Shown here: positions 23,083-33,073 of the stretch, one piece after another
Position numbering within the stretch: the stretch's first letter is position 1
How the letters are laid out: each line of letters starts with the position of its first letter
Source of the DNA: Chloromonas sp. AAM2
Taxonomy: Eukaryota; Chlorophyta; Chlorophyceae; Chlamydomonadales; Chlamydomonadaceae
Length of the DNA stretch: 36,354 nt
Assembly: GCA_004335635.1 (NCBI GenBank)
Contig: QAXH01006381.1
Location: forward strand, 34,177-70,530
Reading direction: 5' to 3'
Notes under the pieces: generated by a model
Told to the model about the DNA's origin: nothing
The model's database searches: none
Seen by the model: the letters and a program-made list of their open reading frames with translations, nothing else
Program-made: the position numbers and the translations under genes

Positions 23083-23407
23083 AAAAAAGATGTTTGCCAG
23101 TTCTGGGACAATTCTTGTGTCTTGCACTGAAACCAGTGGCAATGTGTTGGTGTCACCTGTCCTGAGTGACTCAGTGGGCTGTGGGAATACCGCGTGGGTG
23201 TTGTAGTTGCAAATTGTGATTGGGTATACTGTGATGTGTGCGGTTGTCAAAGCCCACCGCCAGGGGTGCGGGTGCCACGCAGAGAAGTCATCACCCTCAT
23301 CAAGGATGCGGATGAAGGTGACGTCGCCGTAGTCGAGCTTGTTGCACACCAACAACTCGCCAGTGCTATTCTTGGAAACTGTCCCAGAACTGGCAAACAT
23401 CTTTTTT
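23083..23407. mobile_element. 325-bp element with perfect 28-bp terminal inverted repeats
   Basis: The left end at 23083-23110 (AAAAAAGATGTTTGCCAG and on) is the exact inverse of the right end at 23380-23407 (ending GGCAAACATCTTTTTT). The same terminal core occurs at 29899-29920, 34336-34354 and, degenerate, inside 13441-13586, so these ends define a dispersed family. No transposase is present. No convincing target-site duplication was found. The interior contains a coding-like stretch on the minus strand, listed separately. Non-autonomous DNA element is the likeliest reading. Confidence 0.75.
23262..23373 (-). pseudogene. Exon-like fragment inside the inverted-repeat element
   Basis: The minus strand reads in one frame as ELLVCNKLDYGDVTFIRIL followed by DEGDDFSAWHPHP, with mostly G/C third positions, unlike the surrounding sequence. 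The frame also stays open through both terminal repeats (23475-22840). No start codon or partner exon fits, so it looks like a captured exon fragment or the relic of an element's own gene. I do not recognise the parent family. Confidence 0.4.
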
Positions 23408-25565
23408 CGTGATGCATAAATGTCCACAGCCCACAACCGGATGTGCCACTCAGTATCAAATGACGTTGAACACAAGGACAGGCAAAGATTTGTGTTGGCT
23501 ACCTTTCAGCTTGTGCACTTTGTTTTGATGGGTGGTGCAGTATCTCAGGACTCAACTGGCATCAAGTTGTAACAGGAGTAGAATTGTTACAACGGAGGCT
23601 ACAACAGCAGCACACCAGCTGGCAAAATGAAACAGAGTTGACAGAGCAATTGCCAGGCAGTCTGGACTGAAGCCAGCTGTTGTATGTCAAGGCAAAACAC
23701 AAAACATCACGTGCGACTCAGCCTTCTGTTGAGGCCATGGATTTCACAAGTTCCCACTAGCTCGGGGATTCTCAAACAACACAGCTGTGGTCACAGGCAC
23801 TAGTCTCCGAGGGTCTCAAACTAGCTAAAGAAGACGGGAAGCATGGCTAGTGCATACGAGGTGGCCACAAGAAGATCTGACACGCTACATACCGCAAGCA
23901 AGTTACCACTACCCCGCGCTTGTCTATGCAATGTTGCAAGTCACCAGCTGCAAGTCAGACGAACATGTACGAAACATCAACCACAAAATCATCTGGACCG
24001 AGCCCCAAAGCCAAGCAAAATGGGCCGCAACAAGCCCTCTGTTTCAGTGCTTGAGCTGAGCACGCAACACGCACCAGCCTACACACGTTCACATGCTGGA
24101 GCGCGAAGGCCGTGCAGCCTGACAGGGACAAAGCCGAGAGCAATGCGCTGGAACAAAGGAAAGAAGCAACAATGTACGAAAGATCGCCGGGTCCCCTCCT
24201 TGGCACAAATATGCATACCTGCCATACCTGCCTTGCCGAAACCAGCATAATGCCTCAGGCATTTGACAGTTCATAACTCACACACTCCTCACGATTCCCC
24301 ACTCGCTTCTCTGTTCGTTGCACTCCCATACATGTCATAGACTGCAGATAGTCAAAGCATAATCACTGCTTGAGCAGCAACGCGCCTTGAGTGTGAGCAT
24401 AATCAGCTCTTGTGTATCCTGTGTTGCGTCTGGACTTGGGTCCTCTGCACGAGCTGTGCACCTGGTAACATCTGGTGCTGCACTGAGCACATGTCCACCT
24501 GCAACTCAATCCTTCAAAAACGGAGATAATCCGGGGCGCTTTGGCCCTCTCTCCACTCACTCGCCTCCTAGGCTAGTCGAGCTAGCAGGGCCAACAGCCA
24601 GCACATAGTTTCAACATGCGCTGATATGCAATGTACCACTCGATATAACCCTCATGTCAACTCGAAAGAAGAGAGTCACGGAACACAAGAGACAGCGCCT
24701 AACAGCGCTGGTTATGAGAGTCGTACCATGCACACTGTGAGCCAGGGCATGTAGTCAACATGCACAGCAGACTCAGACTCACGTCATCTCACGATCACAC
24801 TCGCACAACCAAAAGCAAAGCGGAAACGGGCATGTGGCAAAAGGGCGCAAACAGTGGAGCAGGTTGCGACAGCCGCAAAGCATGGCCTTTGCATACAGCT
24901 GGCCTATCTGTCTCCTTAAAACTTGCCCATAACATGCTTTAGCTACTACAATTTGACCGACATGGCAATGGCATGTGCAGTTTAGTTCAAAAACGCCATA
25001 GCTGTGACACCCTGAAGCCTGTCTTGCTCTCGGATGGCAATGCACCTGGGTCTCAGCCAAGCACACAGGCTCTTTTCCGTTGATGAAGGGGCAGCTCTTT
25101 TTATATTGGGGGCAGACAAAACACCTGCACTCGTTGGCAACAGGCTAGCAGCGTCATGGGCCCAAGCCAGGCATGCCATGGCCTTGCTCTTCAGTTCCCT
25201 GGCCAAAATGTTCTCTACAAGTAAGGAGAAATGTGAGGAAGCTTCCTACATTTGGCCCACCGTACTAATTCTCTGAAAGAGTCTGACGTCTACAAGCCTC
25301 AGACATGCTCAATCCGGATCCCCAACAGTCTTCAACATGTGCACCCTTGGGCTGTGCACATTTAGCAATCCCAAAATCATCGTATCCGCCAACATGTGCC
25401 AGTCAAGCGTACCTACTGTCAAAGCTGCATCTCTGCCGCTAATCACGCACCGAAGTGCAGGGCCTGCCAAGGCGGCCACGAGCCAGTCATTCCACCAGCA
25501 TTTCCCGGTCTGAGTCTCGTGATGCATGTCATCATGGATTGAGCTATTCCAGTGCTCTGCATGAC
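23408..25565. other. Gene-poor stretch downstream of the pseudo-response regulator
   Basis: No exon was found on either strand. It may contain a very long 3' UTR of the regulator: the first TGTAA I see on that strand is at 23587-23591. A + frame at 25034-25276 was examined and not accepted. Confidence 0.45.
23587..23591 (-). terminator. Possible polyadenylation signal TGTAA of the pseudo-response regulator
   Basis: It lies about 2 kb after the stop codon. No nearer TGTAA was found by eye, but the distance makes the link doubtful; a variant signal closer to the gene is equally possible. Confidence 0.25.
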
Positions 25566-27824
25566 TCAAAAGGCGACAACGGACTGGCTAATCAGGTCGT
25601 CTAGAGAGTCATTGCGCTTGAAGTGGTTGGCTGCGGCAGGGCCCAGGCAGCCCAGTGACAGGGCCTCTAGCTCCAGCTCCATGTCGGTGTCTGCACTGTT
25701 GTCAGCGATCAGGTCTTCCAGTGAGGGCAGCAGAGCGTTGCTCTCACACCTGAATGGTGTCACATGGAAAGGAGATTACCGTTGGACAACAGTTCATTGA
25801 GGTGCATTGAGAGACAGGGCATGCGTCCAGTGCGTGCCAGGAGTGTCTGACAATGACAGACAGGATGACATGGGTCGTGTTGTGACACAGCAATACTCGA
25901 TCGATCAACACACCCTTGAGATCATACCTTGGCATCTTGGGAGCATGTGCACCCTGCTGCAGGCCCATGAAGTTGATGTCGTCCAAGCCCAGCGAGAGGA
26001 CGTCATGTGCACTTTTGTCTGACAGGGTGGCCAGTGATGGGTCTGTGGGCGAGGGGCTGCAGGGACCCTGAGGCGAGAGGCCCAACTGGCCCAGGTGATC
26101 CAGCCCAGCTGGCATGCCGCACATGCCGGCACCGCAGGCCCCTACACCTGGGCCACCGCAGGCGCTCATCAGCATGGACATGGGCAGGGGGGGCAGCTGG
26201 CCTGGAAGGCCTGGCGGCACGAATGGGTTGCCAGCCGGCAAGGGCAGGCCTGACATGAGTGGGGAGAACATGCCTGGGTTGGCTGGATGGATGGGCATGC
26301 CAGGGAGCGTTGGCTGGGAAAACATAGGCCATGCCTGTGGTGGCGGGAGCATCATCGGTGGGGGAGCGTTTGGTGGAAAGATGGGTGGAGTGATGCCAGG
26401 CGCGACGGCCATGGGGTTGAGTGGCACACCCCAAGCCATGCCAGGAGGCAGGCAACCTGGTGGGGGTGCTGGCATTGGCCATGGCTGCAGGCTGCTGCAG
26501 CCAGGTGGTGGAGAAAAGCACGGCAGGTTGCATCCGACTGGGACTGCCGAGGCAGGATCCATGCAGCTGAGGGGAAGAGGTGTGGCAATGGCTGGCAGGT
26601 CCAGGGTGCCATTCTGGCTGCTGCTGCTGCTGTTCCCTTCCCTGGCGTTGCCATGCTCCTGATCACCATGGGCTGTGGCAGACTGGGCGTTCCGCCTGGC
26701 TCCTTCCAGTTGGTCTGCAGCAGTGATGCGGCTCAGCTCCTTGGATTTGCGCTTCTGGCCGCGGCGAGTGCAATCCCCATCCAGATCTTTGGATCCTCTG
26801 CGTGACTCCGAAGGTGACGTAGCACCTGGAGTAACAGGCTCCGCCACAGCCGAAGCATTGGCAGTTCCAGACTGAAGACAGGCAGCTGCTGGGGCAGCAG
26901 TGTTGGCTTGCTTCAAGGAATAGAGCTGGGACTTGGAGACCACATCCTGCGAGCTGCCCATGGCTGAGCTGGCGGACGTAGGGTCCGGAGAGCCAACCGC
27001 TGGGGATAGCAAGGTCGCCTGAGTAGCTGTTGTGGATCCGTTCTGACTGGAGCACAGCTCTTGGGAGGTACGGCGGCAACTACCTGTGTACACAATGGCC
27101 GTGACAAATGTCACAGGTATCCCTTGTTGACCACATGCACTTGACCACATCCGTGTCTTGAGAGGGGTGGATTGTGTGCGTGGATTTGCTAACAGAAAGG
27201 TGGGCGGCAAGGTTGACTACAGCGCGTCTTGTAGCCCCATACCTGCGCGATCCAGCTGCATCAAATCTCTTCTGCTCCCAGGGCAGCTGGGTGTCCGTAG
27301 CATCCGTCGGACTGCGTGCTGCCAGATATTTTTGAGCTTGAGCGGACACAAAGGGCGCTCCAGAACCTCAGCCACGCCCAGTTTAATGCTTAGCATTACC
27401 TGCACGGCAAGAACGGTACGAGCTGGTGTGTTCGTGTTGTTCGCCAGATGCACCATCGGCCAATGGGAGCCGAGGTGCCATTTGCTGCGGTCAGCAGGCT
27501 CACCTCCTCTGGCTTTGGGTTTTCGGACATGACAATAGTAGGCAAATCCTTGAGCTGCTCCCGCAGCTTGTCGCAGTCCGACGACTTCCCTGTCAAAGCG
27601 CTGGCCTCTCCGAGCAGCACATCGAAGGGGGCTGCTGCAGACTTGGCGCTGCTGATGGCTGACAGAGCCTCGGTTATGCTGGAACAGGACGTCACTTCGT
27701 AGCTGCACTGCTTGAGCTGCGCCCCGCATGCGTCGCGGTTAGGTGTGCAATCGAGCAGCAGAACCCTCAGACCGGCAGGAAAGCCAGGTCTAGACGAGAA
27801 GCTCGGTACACGCCTCAGTGACAT
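25566..27824 (-). CDS. APRR2-like pseudo-response regulator without a visible GARP domain
   Basis: Exons (minus) 27824-27504, 27399-27243, 27083-25928, 25749-25566: 1818 nt, 605 residues, all phases consistent. Residues about 14-140 form a receiver-like domain opening FPAGLRVLLLDC, with LPTIVMSENPKPEE and ending LGVAEVLERPLCPLKLKNIW then QHAVRR, the pattern of plant APRR2 proteins. The phospho-accepting Asp is missing: that strand reads FDVLLGEASAL. In APRR2 a GARP/Myb DNA-binding domain follows; here residues 160-275 contain only Ser/Thr-rich sequence and a basic stretch, RRGQKRKSKE (possible nuclear signal). Then come about 260 residues rich in Pro, Met and Gly, and an acidic C-terminus (SLEDLIADNSADTDMELELE) like an activation region. 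Start ATG chosen at 27824 because an acceptor-like TTGCAG sits at 27868, suggesting a 5' UTR intron. Likely a nuclear regulator or adaptor. Confidence 0.85.
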
Positions 27825-30025
27825 GTTAGTGGCGTTGGTGGCAATGGCGGATTGGATTCTGAGCAACCTGCAATGAGCGTATGGGGCAGGTCCAGGCTGG
27901 CAAGTCGTTACTGAGGAACGCTATTGTGTCCGTGATAATGGGACTTGGGACAGCCTGTCAACATTGTGCGTTCTTGTTCACTTTTACTTGAAGAGACCAG
28001 TGGCCGAATTGGCTGCTGGCTGTTTGCCTTGGGATCCACTGCCGGGTGGCAATTATGATCAGCAACTGGAAATGTCCAGGCCTGCAGCCTTGTGTGCCTG
28101 CAGCTGCCACCTATTGCGGAGCTGCCGTATCGCAAAGCTGCCGAGCTGCAGGCCAGCTTTGGTTACTGTTCAAGCATTGCTCTCTTGGGACGTTCCGCCC
28201 GAGTCCCCTTGCACGTCCTTTCACAGTCCTATCATGCCATCAGGCCACTGTTTGAGAAGGAACAAGACGTGCAAATGCTCGCACCTGCACGTTCGCTACG
28301 GACGCCTCGCGCGGATGGAAGCGCACAACCCCGCCAAGTTAAAAGGATGCTGCTGTCGCACTGTATCGCCAAATCAAAGCAGCACCTACAGCTACGCCAT
28401 CACTGACATCAACGTGAATGTAATTTGCATGTACCAGTTGCAACGGCCGCATGCACTTTTCCTCTCTCGCCGTCCCTCCTCATACGACGCACCCTACCTT
28501 TGAGCGTACGCTGATGATGATGCCAAGTAGCAATCAACCTTGCGAGCACCCTTTACTTTCGGATACGCTTTAGCGGTAAGATACGCACCCCCGACGGCCT
28601 TTTGTTTACCGTAAGTATAAAAGCTCACCGCCAAGTGTGCTTGGTGGTTCGCAATGCCTTCTTTCATGCGTGTGCACGAGCAAATGTCCAAAAGTCGTTT
28701 GCGTGGACGTGCTCGCTCTAGACCATCAAGTGGTGAGCTGACATGAAGAATGTATGCCCTAGCGCCCCACCCTTGCGCCCCCATTTCCCGTGACGCTTAG
28801 GTAAAGATCATCGCTAGGGCACCATGATCACTGATTTCAAGCTAGGTTGCTGGCAGGACAGGACACCGTGCACTAGCTCTGCTTCAGGCATACTGAGTAA
28901 CAGGAGCGTTGCCATACAAAGGGGCCAGTCTGGTGTGCTTTCCTTCGTCATTGAGTATGGCATGCCACGCGGTCATTGATGACTCGCTTAGCAGCTTAGC
29001 AGTCGTTGGCAGGCGTCAACATGGCATGACATGAATGTAGGTCAAGAGGACGTAGTTATACGGGCTGATGTCTTAAGGCAATAATGAAGCCAATGTAAAG
29101 TGCGTTTGGAACGCCAGATATCTCCAGAAGAAGATTACGTATTTTCAGGAGGCTGGCTGCCATGACGTGTAGGCGCTCACATCAAACAACGCTCATATCA
29201 ACACGATGCTGCACAACGCTCTGCTCTTTGCACGCCATGTCCGTTGGCTTCTCTGCTCTCAGCGCTCTTGCGAGGAGCGCCAGTTACTGTCCAACCACGG
29301 CCATCCATGCACGACGCTAATGGGTTTCGCCAGTGGAAATACAGTCGAACATCCAAACCCTTCCCAGTGATCCCTTGATCAAACGCAGATGTGCACCAAA
29401 CAAGTCACATGTAAATCATAAATGCAGCGTGAATCTGACGATAACGTGCGTGGGATTGCGTAGACGGTACAATCTCTAAAAAAATGAAAAACTTTTAACG
29501 AGTTTCTAACCGCTTCTAGATGCAGCACCCGGTGATCCAGTATGGCATTTCAACCGCTTGCATAGGGCAGAGCAACCTTCCTGTGCGCAGAAGTCAGCGT
29601 ATTAATAATTAGGACAAGAGCCATGCACGGCCTCATCAGTATTGCAGAGACTTGAATACAGCCAGAAACTACTCAAACATGGCTAATACTGAGCTACTTT
29701 CTGCGATTTTGTTGAATTCTTGTCCTTTTCTTTGTTAGCTTCGTTGATTTATGGTATTTTGTTGGCCACCAACTGTAACCAAAATGTCATGAATGGCCCC
29801 TGCCTCCGTGACTAGCCCTGGACCCTGTACTCTGGCATAAACCCTGCTGTCACGGGCTTCCCTGTTGCCACACTGACGCCAGTGGTGTCCCTGGAAACTG
29901 TCCCAGAACTGGCAAACATCATTTTTTTGAGTGGGCTTGTAACGCCGGGAATTGCTCGCGAATTGAACCAAAAGCCTGCAGTGTTCTCAAATAATAAAAT
30001 AGATTAGAATTGCACAGAAGTCAAG
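27825..30025. other. Divergent upstream region between the regulator and the acidic-protein gene
   Basis: It holds the regulator's 5' leader (an acceptor-like CTCATTGCAG at about 27869-27878 suggests a spliced leader), both promoters and one solo inverted-repeat terminus. Frames at 27964-28503 (+) and 28494-28784 (-) lack clear coding signal and are not called. The part after about 28800 is noticeably richer in A/T. Confidence 0.5.
29893..29928. mobile_element. Solo terminus of the inverted-repeat family
   Basis: GGAAACTGTCCCAGAACTGG and the following CAAACATC match the right end of the 23083-23407 element (GGAAACTG starts there at 23374), followed by a T run. No inverted partner was found nearby, so this is a truncated copy or a solo end, about 100 bp upstream of the acidic-protein start. 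Confidence 0.7.
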
Positions 30026-30650
30026 ATGGGCTTGAAGCTCTCTAAGCCAAACGCTCCAACATCCTGTGATGCGCCAGCCCCGCTACAAGGCATGGATTCG
30101 CTGGAAAGGCAACTGGCAGAGCTTGATGCCCAGGACGCTCAAGGCATAGACGATGAGGTGCTGCCGCTGGGCGACATGCCGGATGTTCCCGATGAGGACG
30201 TAGAGATCCAAGCGGACGAGCTGGAGGAGCTCGAAGCTGAGCTCGCGCTGCTCCAGGTGGGCACTGCTCGTTAGAGGGACCAGTCTCTCGCATTCCAAGG
30301 ATGACATAGGTTGGGAAACCCTAGGACTTGCCACATGCTGCTGGGCAGCCTTGAAAAGGTGTGCCCATGGCGGTCCAAGCATCTTTGCCTCGTGGCATGG
30401 CCCTACTGTGCGTGCATGAGCCAACACGCAGGGTGAAGAGCAACCAGGCGAGCTGATCAACACAGGGCCAGACGCTAGGCAGGGCGAGCAAGCTCCCATG
30501 CCCGAGCAAGGAGTCAACCAGGCCACCAGCAGTGAGGCCCATGTGCAGGACGAGCCGTGTGCTGCTCCTGAAGCCGGGGCTGCAGAGACAGAAGATCAGA
30601 CTCATGAGGATAACGAAACAGATGCACATTTTCGGCCCATGACAGGATAG
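30026..30650 (+). CDS. Small acidic protein with N-myristoylation-type start, unknown function
   Basis: Two exons, 30026-30256 and 30432-30650 (TAG), join in phase 0 to give 149 residues. The start MGLKLSKPNAP has Gly2 and Ser6 as in N-myristoylation sites, with Cys14 as a possible palmitoylation site, so membrane attachment is plausible. Residues about 22-77 are strongly acidic and Leu-patterned (MDSLERQLAELDAQD, then DELEELEAELALLQ), probably helical or coiled-coil. The second exon encodes an acidic, Glu/Gln/Pro-rich, likely disordered tail ending NETDAHFRPMTG. The acidic helix loosely recalls ESCRT-III C-termini, but the basic N-terminal core of that family is absent, so I do not assign it. 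The ATG context CAAGATGG is good. TGTAA lies 888 bp downstream. Confidence 0.78.
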
Positions 30651-31537
30651 TGCTGAGCAGCGTGGACACAGCAGCGGGCAAGCCATCTGGTGGCACGGTG
30701 TTACTTGTTTGCTGTTAGACATTCTGCTGGCGTCACTTCAGTTACAGCACTGATAGGACTGAGCTGGCACACGCACAGGCACTTGCGCGATCATTGCACG
30801 GTCATTGCACCGGGTAGGTTGCATTAATGCGATAGCTTTTGAGGATTCCTCAATGAGGAACAGCTTGCCATGTCAATAACGCAAAGGAAGAGAAGAACTA
30901 TTGAATGGAGAATCGAACGGAGCTGTGGGGGCGATAATAACTGAGATGCAAATGTTCAAGATGTTGACGCCATTGCACCCGTCTGTGGCATGTCCCATGT
31001 GATTGAAGCAGGTGCTGCAGGCATGACTGGGCAGTACTTGACCCACGATCGGACACTAAGTTTGGCTAGTACTTGGTCACAAAATTACACACTGACTGGT
31101 GGTGGTCACAAAATGGGGTGCGATTACCCCTACAGTCAAACCCTAAGGATGATTGGATAATGGGACGATCGGAAGTAGGACATGTCACTCACGTAGTACA
31201 GTGTTTTTGGTACCTGTCATATATGTGATGGATTGTCTGTGTTGCAGCCTGCCTGCCTGCCTCTTGCTCTTTGCACACGGATTTCTCTGAGCAGGTCAGG
31301 TGATGCTGCAAAACCCTTCGTCGTTGCACAAGGAAGAGTAAGGGCTTCAGAACTGGCTCATCTGAATTCACGTGCAGCCCAGACGCAGCAGGCAGTCAGG
31401 AAGCAGAGCTGTCGCCGTTGTTGTACTTGTGACGCTGCCATGGCTAAAACGTCGCGTTCAGCCTTTGCTTTCTTCTTTTTCTTCTTCTTTCTCAAGGCCC
31501 TGCCTTGAGAGCAAATGGAGGCAAAACTATGATTTTA

Positions 31538-31542
31538 TGTAA
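31538..31542 (+). terminator. Polyadenylation signal TGTAA of the acidic-protein gene
   Basis: First TGTAA found downstream on the + strand, 888 bp after the stop. Confidence 0.5.
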
Positions 31543-31975
31543 CGTGTACTTACTGGTGCAAGTGCGACATGGGCGCGCAAGGCCAAATCACATGGGATTC
31601 TAATTTGGGTAGAGTTGTTTGAGGCAAGGCTGACTGATGAAGGTTATGTGGCAAAGACTGAAAATCAGTAGATAGCGCTGGCAGGAGCACTGTTTTGGTC
31701 AGGCCATTTTGGCGGAACATCGTTCACTGCAGTGACCATAAAGCAAGCACGTCACACCTTTTCCTTGTCGCATTGTAACAATAGGCGTCCTCTTTCTTCC
31801 ACCATGAAACCATGTTTGGAGCTGCCAGTCAGCAAGGCACAGGCCGGCAAAAGTCGTACAAAAGAAATTACAAAACCCTAAACTTGACACACTCACACCC
31901 AAGTTTGAGTGATGCTGCAATCCAACCCACTCCCAGTCCAGCCATTGCGATCATTTGTTGATTGGCGGCCCTCCT

Positions 31976-31980
31976 TTACA
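31976..31980 (-). terminator. Polyadenylation signal TGTAA of the cryptochrome gene
   Basis: TTACA on the + strand reads TGTAA on the gene strand, about 1.1 kb after the stop. Confidence 0.45.
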
Positions 31981-33073
31981 TACGTCTAGAATTCCTATTT
32001 GCTTTGGTTCCCAACTGACTCTTCGGTCGTTGAAACAGGTCCTCATAGCCCATCAGCCACTCCACCCATGCTGCATGACTTCAGATCGCCAGGATAACAG
32101 AGCAACCAACATTTGCTTGCGTTGCTCAAGTCATGCCTGTCAACCGGTGTAATTGAACAGATCATGTGCCCAATTGAATGACGCACAAACCCGTCCTGAG
32201 GGCTTTAAGGGCCTTCCACCTCATCGCAACTGAGGTCAATCGCCATGACCAACTTGCGGCTACATGTCTCAGGGAAAAACGCATGTAGGGAAACGCCAAC
32301 CCAGCGCATGCACACGCAACAGCGTGACTCTTTGCAAAACTTCATGCAGCACTGCTACAAGGCTAGCTGCCGCTCATGTGTCTGCTACCGCGGTGTAACA
32401 CATCACGTTTAAAACTGGACATGTGGGCACAAGAAATAATCCTGCCATTGCAGCTGGCAACCGGCCACTGACGTCTGGGCAGACCCATGGTGTCCATGCG
32501 GCCCAAGCATGTGATTGATGTGTGGAGGTGTGCAGACATGAAAACCCACCTGCCTTGCACCCCAGGTGAGTGACTTGCTAGTGCTTGCTGTTCGTGTGAG
32601 CAAGTACGCCAGTAAAACTAGGGCAAATGACAGTTGGTTGTTTAGATTGACTCTGTAGTCCATGCATCAAAGTATACAAGCATGGCCACGTTCTTGAAAA
32701 CAGACAAAAGAATGAGTTGATCTGTATGAAATCGGCCAAACACCACTAAAACGTGTCTTGTAAAACCGCACCTGAAACCTGAAAATCGAGCACCAGCAAA
32801 GAGCCAAACCAGCAAAACCAAGAGCTCAGCAGTTGTGGAGAACTGACAAGGAATTGCTGCCCTGACAGCAAATGAGTGCTTTTGTGTTCCATATGTGCTG
32901 TTCATTCCTTTGTCATGATTCACAAGGAGCAATCCACTGCGCTCATCTTCAGTACAAGATGGCCACGTTGTGCCAGGTTAAGCCATGCTATCAAGTCCAG
33001 GGTTCGCCATGCAACGGAAAGCCATCAACTACAAGCCTGGCTTCCTACGCAGAATACACCATGACAATGTCTT

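Larger units (their letters stand above)
30651..33073. other. Convergent 3' region between the acidic-protein and cryptochrome genes
   Basis: Probably both 3' UTRs, with TGTAA at 31538-31542 (+) and 31976-31980 (-), plus spacer. A TTCTTTTTCTTCTTCTTTC run lies at about 31470-31490. No convincing exon was found. Confidence 0.5.

Noticed and set aside
22840..23475. 211-codon minus-strand open frame as a gene
   Set aside because: It reads through both terminal inverted repeats of the 325-bp element and only the 23262-23373 part looks coding, so it is treated as a captured fragment.
25034..25276. 80-codon + strand frame as a small gene
   Set aside because: No recognisable motif, no supporting splice sites, weak codon bias.
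25928..26700. Gly/Met-rich + strand frames opposite the regulator
   Set aside because: Antisense of the Pro/Met-rich exon of the regulator.
27964..28503. 179-codon + strand open frame upstream of the regulator
   Set aside because: No ATG-supported start in good context, composition not coding-like, and a competing frame of similar length overlaps it. It sits where the regulator's promoter and leader are expected.
28494..28784. 96-codon minus-strand frame starting with ATG
   Set aside because: Complete from ATG to TAG, but basic and featureless with no coding composition; cannot be separated from chance.
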